Source of the DNA: Coniferiporia sulphurascens
Taxonomy: Eukaryota > Basidiomycota > Agaricomycetes > Hymenochaetales > Hymenochaetaceae
DNA: 64,000 nt
Assembly (NCBI GenBank): GCA_002794785.1
Contig: NBBA01000011.1
Span: forward strand, 620,001-684,000
Direction of reading: 5' to 3'
Part shown: piece by piece, positions 1-12,600 of the stretch
Layout of the letters: every line of letters starts with the position of its first letter
Position numbering within the stretch: the stretch's first letter is position 1
Position numbers and translations under genes: made by a program
The notes under the pieces: generated by a model
Database searches by the model: none
Told to the model about the DNA's origin: nothing
Seen by the model: only the letters and a program-made list of their open reading frames with translations

Positions 1-1868
1 TTACTGCTATAGCTGATCCTGATCACGATTTATATCCTCTAGGTGGTGTGGATTCTCTAGGCGGTGCGGTCGAAGGACAAAGAGTAGGTACAATATGTCC
101 CTACTTAGAGCACGTATTCATTCTTAAATCTAAATAATTAATGGTTCCCTTCTGTCACCTGCCAGTGCGCATTTTTGCATAAGTCACGGACTGAGGATAA
201 GTCAGACACATTGGCGAACGTGATTACTGTAATGGCGCACGAGAGATGTCGCTGGTCTACTACATTTTTCCAAATCTACTTATACTCATCGAACGAACGA
301 ACAACCAAAAATTTCGGCAGAGAAGGTTAGGTTACCCCCAAATAGTATAAAATTTAATTCATTCCGGTCATGTTCATTTAAGCCTTTTGTCTTCCCTTTC
401 GCGCAACGCACCCCGGGCCTTTTAAGCATAATCACTAGTGCGTGTACTCGCCGCTCGTTAATGTGCAGATGCGAAAAATGAATCAAGGCAAGTCCGGAAT
501 CTGATATCCAATACCCAACAGCCGATAAAACTCGAGGTGAGGGCCGAGGCGAGGAAGTTCAGGAAGAGTCTTGGCCGCAAGGTCGCACGTGCGTGCTGAA
601 TCGCCTACTATATCCTCCTTTCCCCTAGGTTTGTTTAGTCTTGTACTCCAAGCTTCTCTCTTTTTCCTTTTCTTTCTCTTGCGCCAAGACCGACTCAAGC
701 GAACGGAACCTGAGGTTTAAAAGAAAGGTCCGAGACTGGAGATGTTATTGTTCGCGTGACGTATTAATATGGTGTGGACAACGCTGTCATCGAGTCAATT
801 CAGACCATCACTACCACCACGGAACGCCCAGGCAAACACGTAACGCAAAGCGCGTCTCGAAACACATGAGTAGCCCTTGTCGTGCACCGGATCTTGCGCA
901 CGCAGCGTACGCCAAGCGTGAAAGAAAAGAATGGAAGCGAAGAGAACAGAATCCAGACCCGTGCGCGATTTCTCCTCTAGTACTAGGCGGACCGACGGTT
1001 CTTTGAGCCGATGGGCCGCAAGCCGTGTCAGGTCGGAGCAGGACCGAGTGGTGGAGTGGAGTGAACTCGACGAGCGTGAGCTGTGAGAGAGTGGAGTGGG
1101 AGTAGAGCAGAGTGCTAGTGCTATTGACCAGACCGGGCCAAGCTAGGCTGGGGAAGAAGACAGCCAAACGCAGCTCAGAAGACAGGGAGAAGCATCTCCG
1201 TACGGTGACCCCGGCGGGTAGAAGAGAGAACAATCGATCGATACCCAGGAGGTATTTAATGTGCAATGCGTCTGCAGAACCCGAGGAAGAGACTCGAGGA
1301 AAGATGATAGACGGGAGAAGGCAGGTCACAGGTCCAGTCTGTTCTGAGTATTATGTTACTGTGTCCCAAGCCGGGCGCTCCGAAGGCACGCACACAAGTT
1401 AGGCCCGCAGGAGAAGTCGGGAAGCCCTCTGACCGGAAAAGCGGACCAGCAAGTAAGTAGCCAAGCAAGATAGTTGCAATGGAAGAGAACCAGTGGTCCG
1501 AGTCCAAGTTGTCTGCACACCTGCCACCCGGCAGACCCGCTGGCCGCCGTACCCCTAAAGGCAAGTAAGTCGATCTTTTTATATTTCGCTCGCCGTTGAA
1601 GTATGCCGGCCAGTTCTGAGCTCTGGAGAAGCAAGTCTCAAATAGTCGGTTACAGGTGTACTGGTCAGTGTGAACGATCGATGTTATCCGTACTATCTTG
1701 GTGTGGACTTTTACGAACCATTCCCATAATAGTCTGCCGTATTTGGGCCTATGTAAGTAAAAGCTTCAGGGCCGGTTCGAATAGTCACCGCGCCCGCATC
1801 TCTAACGCGGCACGCTTGTCCGCTTTCAAGTGTAACGTATCCGGCTCTCGATTTTGTTGTAACACACA
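1..1868. other. 5' intergenic region, no gene recognised
   Basis: The stretch up to the DIB1 start has only short open frames on both strands, with no recognisable domain and no splice-linked coding pattern. The last few hundred bases presumably hold the DIB1 promoter and 5' leader. I see nothing else I can support. Confidence 0.5.
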
Positions 1869-2604
1869 ATGTCCTATTTCCTACCCCATCTACCGTCTGG
1901 CTGGCACGTAGACGAGGCGATAAAGTCCGAGGAGGACCGCGTCGTCGTCATCCGCTTCGGCCACGACTGGGACTCACAGTGCATGATGATGGACGAGACG
2001 CTGTACGGCGTCTCCGACAAGGTCCAGAACTTCGCCGTCATCTACCTCTGCGACATCACCAGCGTACCCGACTTCAACAAGGTACACCCACCCGCCACTG
2101 TGCGCTGTGTGGATACACTGATACTGACGGTGATGTCCGACGCCTGCGTGACGTCGTTGCAGATGTACGAACTGTACGACCCTTGCACGGTGATGTTCTT
2201 TTATCGGTACGCGGCCTAGCATCATATTCGCACTTATGCACCTTGTTAACCCCCATACATTCCCAGGAACAAACATATTATGATAGATCTTGGCACGGGT
2301 AATAATAATAAGATGTAAGTCACCCGTCGACATCCATCTCGAATGAAGAGTGACTAAGCTTTTGCCGTGCAAAAGTAACTGGGCTATGGATAACAAGCAA
2401 GAGGTGAGGTAATTGTAATATCACACACTGGGTGTGCGCTTAAAGATAATCTTACAGCTAGTCGATATTATCGAAACTGTCTACCGTGGCGCCTCTAAGG
2501 GTCGCGGTCTAGTTGTGTCTCCGAAAGGTCTGTCCACACGTTTCATCCTGCCATTCCGACGTGCTGACGCCCGCCTAGACTACTCGACTCGTTACAGGTA
2601 TTGA
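1869..2604 (+). CDS. DIB1: Dim1/DIB1-like U5 snRNP protein (thioredoxin-like 4A)
   Basis: A small thioredoxin-fold component of the U4/U6.U5 tri-snRNP, acting in pre-mRNA splicing in the nucleus. Six exons join cleanly: 1869-2081, 2163-2206, 2267-2314, 2376-2403, 2458-2527 and 2579-2604. The joined product is about 142 residues, the usual length for this highly conserved family. Family signatures are visible in order: SYFLPHL at the N terminus, VVIRFGHDWD, FAVIYLCDIT, MYELYDPCTVMFF, HIMIDLGTGNNNK, INWAM and, at the very end, YSTRYRY. As in the family, no redox CxxC pair is present at the thioredoxin active-site position (DWDSQC). All five introns are 51-81 bp with GT..AG ends. The product and the exon joins are close to certain. 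Confidence 0.96.
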
Positions 2605-4362
2605 AAACTCCGCGCCTCATTGTCTCTTTACTCTACTTGGATTTCCGTCGCGTGTCCTAAGCTCTCTCGAACATCTATGTAACTCTGTACGTGCAACCCT
2701 GATCAATGCAATTACTTGAAAAAAAAGCCATCAGGTTCGGCCAATTAGTCAGGCCGAAACACACGAACGAAACAAGTAGAACAGAACGAAGAAAATGGAA
2801 GCAAAAGGCGGGCACAGAGTAGGCAGCGGAAGATGTCTTCCCTGCCTTTTTTTTATAACCTGCTCCTGTTCGTTCTGAAACGCAAGGTCCGGCACGTCCG
2901 GCACTTCCTCGTCGAAAACGTATGTCCCTACAGATGCAAGTAGGTTAATAGAAAGACACCCCGCGGCCAAATCAATTATTTGGACGCTGGCGTCCCGTTC
3001 AAGGGTGGCCATGGCGAGCACGCGTCACCAGCGCCAAGATAGCTCGAACAGCGCAGTAAAGCGCCTTGAGGGGTGGAGTGAGCCCCCCGCCACGAACGAA
3101 CAGCGGGAATTGACCTCTCACCTGGACGTTCTGTTCAAAAAAAAATAACTCGGATCGGGGAAAAACTGAGAAAAGAGTAAAAAAGAGATGGTGACGAAAT
3201 CGCGAAAATTGGATGGAACTGTGTTCGCAACTTCGCACGCACGCATCGTGATCGTGAACGCTGCAGTCTCGTTCCCGGTCTCAGACTTGCTCCTTGGACT
3301 TAAAAACTTGGATTTAGCAAGAAGAGAACTTAGTTTTTCCCTCGCCTCTTTACTTGAAGACCGAGCATCTGAACGTTTGACTGCGGATATAGGACAATTC
3401 GGATTGAATTGAAATCAAATCTAATAATCTAATTGACCACTTGGAACGAGCCTTCCTTGAAGACCGAGCATCTGAACGTTCGACTGCGGATAATTCAGAT
3501 TGAATTAAAATCAAATCTAATTGACCACTCAGCTCGAGCTCTCCTTGGTGGCTGTTAGGCTCTGCACGCGCTTTGACTTCTCCCCGGAGTTAGCGGATTA
3601 CGTGAGTGGATGATAAAGGAGGGCAGAGCGGGGAGGGGCCAGATCACATCAAATCATGATGCGCAATATTAATGTGAGTGCCATATATAGGGTCCACCGT
3701 CCTTCGTGGCTGCCACGCTGCTGTAACTGGGACATACCAGGCACGTATACGTTACGTCATTTCGTTCTTTTCCAGTTATCTTCTGATTATATATTTTTGC
3801 GTGCCGCATACCTTGAAGGTGAGCGGTGCGAAGTGCCTTGGATGATACGCGGAGGAAATGGCCTGGGCTCAAGCCCTGATGAACGATATTGTTCGGTCGG
3901 CGGCTGGCTGGTAATTCGAGGCCTCCAAATGTGATGGCTTGTTCATCAGAATATGGGGCAGTCCGTCGGCTGTGCAGCGAGGGGACGCCGGTTGATCTCG
4001 TTATTGCGCGCTCCAAAGTGAAGCGCGCTGGGGTCGAAACGCCACAAAGCTCTTTGTTCGCTGTGCGTACGTAATGATAAATACAGTATCTATTGCACAG
4101 AAAACACCTCGGAGACCATGGGAACGGTAACCAGAAAGGGGGAGCGCGAGTCATAATGAGCGTCATAGTTCTCGAGATCGAGTGATAAAATAAAGGCTAC
4201 AGGTTAAGTTGTGTATGTATCATGAGGGCGTGCAGTGCTCGAAAGACATGACAAAAAGACAAGAAGACAAGAAGAAAGTACTGACCGGAGTGTACCGCAA
4301 TTACAAGAAACGAGAAAAGAAAGCAAACTAAAAAAGAACCCCGAAAAAGGATCCATGATACA
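2605..4362. other. Intergenic region between DIB1 and GPCR gene
   Basis: No convincing gene on either strand. It contains the short tandem duplication listed separately at 3352-3528 and the 3' flanks of DIB1 and of the GPCR gene, which end toward each other. Confidence 0.5.
3352..3528. repeat. Two-unit imperfect tandem repeat
   Basis: A unit of about 100 bp starting with cttgaagaccgagcatctga occurs at 3353 and again at 3454. In both copies it continues into a gactgcggata stretch and an AT-rich tail (attgaatt..aaatcaaatctaat..attgaccac). The second copy has small deletions. It is not coding and looks like a local duplication. Confidence 0.8.
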
Positions 4363-6349
4363 TCATACACACCCAGACCACCGTCGCACTGCGCGGCCCC
4401 CAGAAGCTAGTGTCCGCTGAACACGTCTATATTCATCAATGCATCGTTTACCGTTGCAACAAGAACCGCTTAAGCGTGGGACCGCTGTGCACCCGTACGG
4501 CTGTGCGAACTGGAGCGTGGGCACTGTGATGTGGCCCGGGAACGTGTACGTGTTGTACTCGTACTCAGACTCACGTCTTGCCGGCTGCCTACTATCGACG
4601 AGACCCGCGTCTGCATAGCGGCCACCGCTGCCCGCGTACGTGTCAGTACGCTCGCGGCGCGCCGAAGCGGCTTCGCGATCCTCGTCCTTCTCGTCCGTCC
4701 TAACTTTCTCGTACTTGTCGTCCTCGCTTACGTCGACCGCGTCGACAGAGAAGGGTGTGAGACCGTACATTGACTCCGAGCCGGACATGGTGTGCGAGCG
4801 TGGGGTCGTGAAGTGCGGGAGCGTGGCTGTATCCGGGAGGAGCCGGCGTGTGCTTATGAAGAGGATCGTGTTGACGAGTCCTGGATGATAAAAAGAACGT
4901 CGTCGTGTCCGAAATCACCGGACGGGGAAATGAAAAGCCAGCGACGGTTAACAAATGGCAATTGTAAGAGGGAGATGGAAGCAGAAACATATGAGTCGCC
5001 AGAGTGGAGATACGGCATGCGCATTCCGCGAAATGGATGCCAATGGGGTAAAGGAGATGATCAGAATCAGCAACGATAACAACAGCAACAGCAACAATGG
5101 CGGCCTGCGGGAGTGATGAACGCACCTGTAAGGTTGAAGATGACATCCGTAGTTATGGTCGCCCAGAACGGGACGTGGTGACCGGTGAAGGAGCTCAAGC
5201 GTGCGAGCGCAACGGGGATGATGATAAAGCTGTACGCAACCTGATGTGCATAACGTACTGATTGATCAGAGTCCTCCCGAAAGAAACAAGGGCGCAATAA
5301 TAAATAAAACGCACAGGATACCTAAACGGATGGGCGATATTGCGAGAACTCAGCCCTTAACGCCCGCGAAATAACGAGTATTGAAAACGGGAACGCACCA
5401 GACCATGTTCGTCGCCACTCGCAGCATTGCTGAATCGAGCATATCGCGCGCGAAGGAGAGCTGCCATGCCTGGCTCCGCGGGATCCAGCGCATACACCAG
5501 CGGCCATCCACCTCTGTAAGATTACCTCGTACGCGCAGGAGAACCAGCGCGTAGAAAACGAAGCCCAGGCCAGCCGAGAGGAATTCCTATTGCAATTGCG
5601 AAAAAACGGCGAGGTCATGCGAATATCAAATTAGAAGCTCGGCACGGAGCAAGCGCAAACACAGGACTCACGAAGAAGTACTCCATATATGTCTGTTCCT
5701 TCGGGTAGTTGTCCGTGATCCAGCACCAGTATCCCGAGACGCCAAAATATGGACCGCGCTCAGGTGTTTCGACACTGAGAGGGCCGAGTGTTACGATCAT
5801 TAAAACCGCCGACCAGCCCCCGAAGAGCGTCACTATCATGCTCGTGCGCGTCGTCCGCCAGCGCAGGAACAGCAGGTTGAACACGTGAATCGAAATTACA
5901 AACGACCATAACGCCGTGCCGACGTTCGCAGCGTTCTTAAGTCCGCCCTGGAAGGCACAGAAGCCACCATCGTAAACGATGCCCTCGTGGACCCAGCGTG
6001 CGTTGAGAATCGTCCCGATTGCCTGCAACACGTTTGCGAAGAGAAGCGAGACGAAATACGGCGCGATGTTCGTGCGATGGTACGTCTTCGTGCCCTTGGC
6101 GTACGTAAAGTAGTACTGTTTCAGTTGTAAGCTCGTTGACGACCATGCCACGTCCTCCAGTGCTTTCGGAAGTAACATACCACAGCGCCGAGAAACACTG
6201 CCAAAATGGAAATGACACCTGCGACTACCAGAAGCTAAAAAAGCGCTTCCCGTTAACACGTATTAATCACAGGAATTAGTAATTTGCTCAGGTACCGTAA
6301 TGCCCCCAGTCTCCCCAGGAGAGTAGATCATCACAGGAACGGCCGACAT
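4363..6349 (-). CDS. Git3/glucose-receptor-like G protein-coupled receptor
   Basis: A seven-transmembrane receptor of the fungal Git3/cAMP-receptor-like class, expected in the plasma membrane upstream of G-alpha/cAMP nutrient signalling. The start chosen is at 6349 (MSAVPVMIYSPGETGG), because YxPGxxGG is the usual N terminus. Exon 1 ends at 6296, in phase with LLVVAGVISILAVF, the first membrane segment. Later exons, read from the minus strand, show HRTNIAPYFVSLLFANVLQ, LNARWVHEG, FCAFQGGLKNAANVGTALW, the hallmark YFGVSGYWCWITDNYP, LRVRGNLTEVDGRWCMRW, DSAMLRVATNMVW, AYSFIIIPVALARLSSFTGH, VPFWATITTDVIFNLTG and GLVNTILFISTRRLLPD. The cytoplasmic tail is rich in charged residues and ends at 4363. 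About seven exons. The intron just after the first membrane segment is the least certain. The ligand is unknown. Confidence 0.85.
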
Positions 6350-7453
6350 TTTGCAGAAGAAAAGCACAAAGCCGAGATCCCCGGAGGACTTCCGGAATAT
6401 TCCGTAAAAATGGGAAAAGAAATAAGAGGGGACTTGCCCAGTGAGAAATGACAAGGAAAAAGAAAGCGCGCCCGAGCTCTGCTCAGGCTTTTGGTTGAAA
6501 CCGAAGTACCACCAGGGGGAAGACAAGGAGAACGCGGGCGGTGAATTGCTTTATGAAGTGCTGAACTAGAACTTCTTCATCAAACGCATTTGGGGCCCTA
6601 CTCAACGAAGGTTCCTACGGGCTGTGATGGGAGCTTCCGAAAGATAGGACTCGTCATTGCTATGGGTGTTCACAGGCATAATGAATTGATTCCTGATTTG
6701 ACGGTAACGGAGGGGGACAGCAGCCTTATACGACGACGCGAGGCATCAAAGAAGCAATCGCAAGGGACGCGATGCCAGAGACCTCAGACAACTTGAAGAC
6801 TAGGAAGTCAACAACCCGAACTAAAGGTCTCTCGATTCATCGCCCGAGTCCTATACAGCGTCGCGGCAGTTGTGTAACCAGCAGGATGAAGGGAGCCATG
6901 ATACGGTTCGATTGACAGTCAACTTCAAGGAAAGAGGAAACGGCGACGGTGCCTTGAAGTTCCGTAAAATGGGCGTTTACGTAACCTCAATACATCCCAG
7001 TCACAGATGTGACGCCCCGACAGGAATCACCGACACGCTCAGCGGGTTTAACTTGTCTGCACTTGTCGTTATGAAGCTCTCTACTTTTATCCCTGTTCAT
7101 CTGTAGGTAACTCGTCTTCCTCAGCTCTTGACGTGCGAAGGCTGCGATCTCATTGCGCCGGACAGCTTATTGCTCATTATTTCCCTGGTGGATGAAATCA
7201 ACGCAGGCGACGACCATCCCTGCGCAAGTTCGACTTCAGCCCTTCTTGTTGACCGGTCCGACGCGCAACTTCCTTATTTAAATCAATACCGCAGCACAGG
7301 CGGTAACTCGTCTTTTGTGCGGCGAGCTGATGGGGATGGGCATGAGGTTGACGATGTGATCTGCCATCCGGCGGGGGCCTGCGAGCCTTGTCCAGAGGAT
7401 TTGGTGCGTGATGTTTCCCCTCAGCGTATTATTGGGCTCATACAACTGTATTA
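6350..7453. other. Intergenic region upstream of GPCR gene
   Basis: No recognisable coding exon on either strand. Short open frames lack family patterns or splice partners. It presumably includes the GPCR promoter. Confidence 0.45.
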
Positions 7454-7912
7454 ATGCCATCGCAGCTCAGCGAACCTTTTTGCCAGCCCTTTGGGAACCG
7501 ACGGCTCCTCCACTGTCGCTCGGTCCCATCCTCCCCAAGCCACGACCCGCCACCTCCTGATCGTCCAAAGGGCGGCCACAACCAAGAAGCCAACCCGCCT
7601 GAGGCACCACCCTCCCACTCTCCACAGTCTGCGCTTACAGCGTGGGAGTCATGCGGGCGGCGTGTTCCGAAAGAGCGCGCCGACTTCTTTGAGTTTGTGC
7701 TCTGTAATGTCATCTTCGCTGCGCTCGCGCTCCTAGGCGCGCTCATTCGCACGGAACGCATGCGCGTAGTGCGTGCACGGCGTCTAGCAGCGCGCATTGG
7801 GGTTGGGCTGCGGAGGGCGTCAAGTGGGAGCTGGGCGGCAATGGGGGGCATGGGTGCAGCGCTCGCGGCGCCAGGGGGCGAAGGACCGTCGCGTCAGGAC
7901 GCGACGGGTTGA
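7454..7912 (+). CDS. Hypothetical small membrane protein
   Basis: A 152-residue uninterrupted frame, starting at ATG 7454 and ending TGA just after 7909. The first half is proline-rich and probably disordered. Around residue 85-110 there is one hydrophobic segment (FVLCNVIFAALALLGALI), followed by a basic cluster (RTERMRVVRARRLAAR) and a small-residue-rich tail. This suggests a single-pass protein with a positive-inside flank. A shorter frame overlaps it on the other strand without a membrane segment. No family recognised. It could be a chance frame in GC-rich DNA, or the last exon of a longer gene. Confidence 0.35.
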   Translation: MPSQLSEPFCQPFGNRRLLHCRSVPSSPSHDPPPPDRPKGGHNQEANPPEAPPSHSPQSALTAWESCGRRVPKERADFFEFVLCNVIFAALALLGALIRTERMRVVRARRLAARIGVGLRRASSGSWAAMGGMGAALAAPGGEGPSRQDATG

Positions 7913-8294
7913 ATAATACAATGTGCTTCCAAAAGATCAAGTGATTCTGATTGCTCCTTGTCTGAATCACGGGCATTGGGAAGTCTTGACCGCTGGAATA
8001 TTTGGTTTCTTTATCACTCCCCAAATTGTTCTGGCGGAAAAGTGAGTGAACCGAGGATCTAATGGCATGCGCCTGATATACCCTCGTCCAATGATATTCC
8101 CTCCACAAGAGGCTGGCCCCTCCCATGCCTCCTCGGAGGTCTGTTTTTAAGCGATGAATAGCTTGCGAACTGATCGGAAGAAACCCAAGAAATTCCCGTC
8201 GGCGTCACGCTTAGGCACAGCCTCATTGCTACACGTCCCTCTTATAAACTCGTCCCCTCGGCAGGCCCATTGGGGGTTACCTTGCACACATGCC
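7913..8294. other. Intergenic, upstream of DUF6533-type gene
   Basis: No coding pattern. Probably the promoter and leader of the downstream membrane protein gene. Confidence 0.4.
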
Positions 8295-9644
8295 ATGCCA
8301 TTGCAACTATACGATGAAAACCCCCTGACTGCTGCTGCTCAACTGGCAGGCGGGGCGCCGGACATCCAGCTCGCGCAGTACATCGTCATCGCGGCCCTGG
8401 CTGTGAGTTTCGCTCCTCTGGTTTGATACTTCGCGTTCCTGCGGATCTGTCCCAAATTGAACGTTCAAGCATTTATAAATTATTAGGCTGTCGTCTGGCA
8501 GTTGGTCCTGAGCATATCCCAGGATGTCGAGATAGTCCAGCAAGGCTTCTCACTTTTCTCAATACTATATTTCATGTCAAGGTCTCTGCAAAAACTCCAG
8601 TTCTCGGTGCCGATAGCAGCGCAGTACTGACTTCCCGGACACGTTAACAGGTCCTCAGTACTCGGTCAAGCATTACTGAGCACTAGTTTCGCGAGTAAAT
8701 ATCTCCGTCTCTCCTCGTAACGCGAGTCGTAGCTCATACTATTACTCCTGCTTCACTCCACATCCCGTAGTTGATCCAGGCCCACAGACATCCTGCGGGT
8801 ACCTTCTCTCCGCGCAGGCGTGGTTGTTCGCGCTCACGATGTGTGCGACGTCCTTCCTTTTCTTCTTCCGCATCCGTGCGGTCTTCATGGGCAATCGAGT
8901 TATGAGCATTGTCTTCCTCCTCATGTGGCTCGGCGTGCTTGGCTCGTGCGCGTACTCGCCCTTCAGCGTCACCGCGGGCTCGAATGCGGCGTTCTTCAAC
9001 GCAAGTGCGAGCGCACAGTCGGCGGTCACACGATTACTGCGCGGGCGCGATTTAACGAAAACATGCACGGTCGACACGATGCGAGTCGAGTGCGTGATCT
9101 GCTTCATCACGACGGCGGTGTACGACACAGTCGTATTCCTCACCGTCTCGTGGCGCCTGCTGAGCATCGGCGAGGCCGAAGAGGGCTACTGGTCACGCAT
9201 CAAGTACCTTTTCGGCAAGAAATCTCTCCCCGTCATCTACGGCATTATCTTCGAGAGCGGGCAGCGGTACTATGCGTACGTCTCCTTCCCTCCCATTTAC
9301 AAATAAAGTAAATTGAAAGCAGTGACAACTGGCAACTAACGCCCTCTGCCCTGTTTGCTCCCGACAAATCCAGCGTGGCGATCTGCGGACACCTCACAGC
9401 AATCGCAATTATGCACGCGCCAGGTGTGCCGCACGCAGTGTGCGTCGCGCTCACGGTACCATATCTCATCGTGAACAACACCATGGCGTGCAAAATCTTC
9501 CGCGAAGTCCGCGCAAGCCTCGACGGGCCCCCCAGCGGTCTTAGAGACGGCCGCGACCGCGACGACGCGTCCTCCTGCACATCGACGGCGTTCTCGTCCA
9601 TCGTGTTCGACAACCGCGACCTCCGCTCGACCGCCGAGTCGTGA
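8295..9644 (+). CDS. DUF6533-type multi-pass membrane protein
   Basis: A member of a large, functionally uncharacterised family of basidiomycete membrane proteins with about seven helices and a GPCR-like layout. Five exons fit in phase: 8295-8402, 8487-8581, 8651-8694, 8771-9275 and 9374-9644. Start at 8295 (MPLQLYDENP). The second exon gives AVVWQLVLSISQDVEIV, the position of the family's first cytoplasmic loop, and SLFSILYFMSR. The long exon shows AWLFALTMCATSFLFFFRIRAV, IVFLLMWLGVLGSCAY, ECVICFITTAVYDTVVFLTV and WRLLSIGEA. The last exon begins AVAICGHLTAIAIM and has the typical NNTMACKIFREVR before a hydrophilic, aspartate-rich tail. The family is clear; the ligand or role is unknown. The gene stands 2 kb from a Git3-type receptor gene. 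Confidence 0.85.
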
Positions 9645-12600
9645 CCGCGGCGGCGTGCGTGCGCTCGTCGCGTACGCACGCACGCACGTGTGAAGGTATA
9701 TGGGAACGGGCTTAGAGGGAACGGAAGGACGGTGGCCTACGGCTTACGTGGAAGGCGCCGATGCCGGTGCTGCTAGAGCGCGTGGGCGTCCCAGGCCGCC
9801 GTGCGACAATAGACACGAGCCCACAGAGGGGGGGCGGTGGTGGGTACGCTGTACGGTATAATTAGCGGATTAATTGACGACATCAAGTGCCAGTGATCTC
9901 CGTTTCCGTCCTCGCAGCATGAGAAGAAGAAAAAGGTCTGATGGTCCGCAGTCCTGGGGGTCTTGACGCCAAGATATCAGTCGGGTCGGTCAGAAGTGTC
10001 GGTAGGCCGCCCTCCCTTGCGGATATCCCGACGTCAGGCGTCGAACTGCCAGCGGAGTGTTCCTTTGAATTTTGTCAAGGGGACAGCATTGTCTCTACCC
10101 TGGGCAACTCCCCCTCCATTCCATCCCTCCCTGGGGGGAAATTAAGTCAACCGACACGCGGCAAGGCGAGGCGAGGCGAGCTGAGTTGGGAGGACACGCA
10201 CGCATACAGCACGCGCACGCTTTTTTTAGAAACCTCAAAATTCAAGTCTGAGTGTTCCCCCCGGGGTCAGAAAGCGCCTGCAAAGAGCTCCCCAAAATGG
10301 AACCCCCGTTCCCGATTTAGTTATCGGCGCCCGGCGTCTAAACTTTATAACTAGGACCAACTTTAATACACTTCTTCCTGCCTCTCACGCCTCCTCGCTT
10401 GGGGAAATTAGAGATCTCGTCCCTCGGCGGCACGGCGTGCTGTATGCGGAAGGGTACGGCGGCCAGCGGATAACGGCTGGGAGGACGCAGGAAAATATAA
10501 GAGAAACAGAAAACTTGCAGGCCGGGCTACATACTTCACTTCGTACCGTACTTTTCGTTATCGCATCTTGAAAAGTTGCGAGTCGGGATCCGGCGTGGCT
10601 GTAAACAAGCGTGCAATCATGCATCGAAAGTCGGGGGACGACAATGTGTAGAGTCGGGTCAAGCATGGGGACAAACGTGCGTGGGTGAGCGCGTGGTCAC
10701 CATCGCCACCGGATAGTATTTGATATTCATCTGATTTCGTAGCTAACAATACGAACGCGATGCACAAGTCCACACGGACCATCATGTCCCCACCCCGAGT
10801 ACCGCCGCCAACAAATACGAAGAGCAAACCTGAATGTAACCGCCTCCCACGTCCTTATTGTAACCGTAAACCTGTTCGCTATCTGTCGTCTGTTACTACG
10901 GCCTTTTTCTCTATTTTGTATGTGTCATGCTTTCTTATTAACTGGAAAACTATAGGAGACCTTGGCGGTCATAGCAAATTACAAGTGGCCAACAGATTTA
11001 CTCTTTCAATAAGGATATAGGAGCTAAGCCAAATTCGGTTTTGCTTCGGGCTGTGAAAGTCCATGCCACCGTCCCTTAGAATCCCCCACCGGCGGTGCGT
11101 GAGCACTGATATTCTGGTACTACCCACTAGTAGTAAGCGCGGGGGCTAGCCCTGGCTCCTATGCTAGTACTAGTGTGGCTGACCCTGATCTGCTCAGCGC
11201 CGGATTCGTGGATACCTACACTTTAAATTAATAGACAGTGAGCTGAGGGCTCAGGTTGGAAAACGAGCTCTGATTAATTCCCGGCGCTTACTTGAAAAAT
11301 TGTGCAAAAATCCGAATACATGTTCGTTTACCAGCTTTCATGATGTTGCTGAGTCACGGTGTATATGCTACCACGTCGAATAGTTCGTTTCGTTTCAAGT
11401 CTCGCCAGCAGCCGATGACTATCATCGTTAGCTCCAAAAAAAGAAGTATTCTGGCTAACTTATTAATCGCATATCTGAGTCCTGACGCAGAACACTGGCA
11501 CTAAAATTAATTCTCAGAGACTACAACACTCCGGGTGTGTGTACAATTGTATTAATAACTCCCATCCACGTCTCTCACATTTGCCCCGAGGGACTAAGCT
11601 TAACCGATTCACTCCAAAAACTCTCACTGTACTGTACGTATGTAAGCAGGTACACAGAGCCCTCAGCCACAGGCCACGCTGTCCGGAACCTCCCGGTAAC
11701 ACTGGCTGATCTAATTTCCTTCTTTTATAATTCATAAGTATAAGTATAGGGCCAGCTGGCGCTGGCAAGACCCGATACCAGATTCTCATTAGGCCATCTG
11801 CGACCTTAGGGCAGTACTAGTTCGATGGCGCTATTATAAGCATGTTAGCAGATCCGCGGCTGATCTGTCACGGTAGAGATTCGTTGATTATTGACTCAGA
11901 CTACGGCTCCATCTCTGGCTTGGCTCCGTTTTCTGGCTTCCTCGCACCTTGGTCCGTTCGTTCCCCGCGTCTGACAGTCAGGGGGGAGTCGAAAACAAAA
12001 AAGCAACGTCACGCGTAATATCATAAATATTTTTGTCGCTCTCATGATATCAACTTGTCGGAGCAGGAATATTAATAACGGCGCCCGCACTTGAGCTCCC
12101 GGGCCGAGTCACGATTTTCCTTCGAGAAGAGAGTGCCAGTGGAAGGTGCGCGGGCCGTCGCCCAAAGATTTGCACCCCTTAAATGTAACTTCCTCCGAGT
12201 CGACGTGTCCCGTTTACCCTGTTCTACGAGTAGCTCTTTGAAGAACCTCAGCTCGATCCTATTCAAGGCACGACATCGCATGAAGGGGACATTCTTCAGT
12301 TTTGGGAGCCTCATAGAGGTCCGGGCCTCAGGCTATGACCCTATCATGCGCTCGCGCTTTGAATCTGTCACACATTCCGACACACGGATAACCCCGACCG
12401 GAATCCGTTCTGCACGACTCGAAATGGATCGTGAATTCAAGTCACGGTTATGGTGCTAACTCGGGCGGGTTTAACAACCCAACGATGAAGAGATGCGCGT
12501 CCATCTCGATTGGTGGTGTGAATTACATTCACTCACTCGAGGCCCGGTCGGTATACTAGACTACATCGTGCCAAACTGGCAAGGCCCAAGCATAATTCGA

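Noticed and set aside
6200..6259. Alternative start of the GPCR in the long frame beginning at 6259
   Set aside because: That frame lacks the first membrane segment. The frame giving LLVVAGVISILAVF and the YSPGETGG N terminus fits the family and splices in phase.
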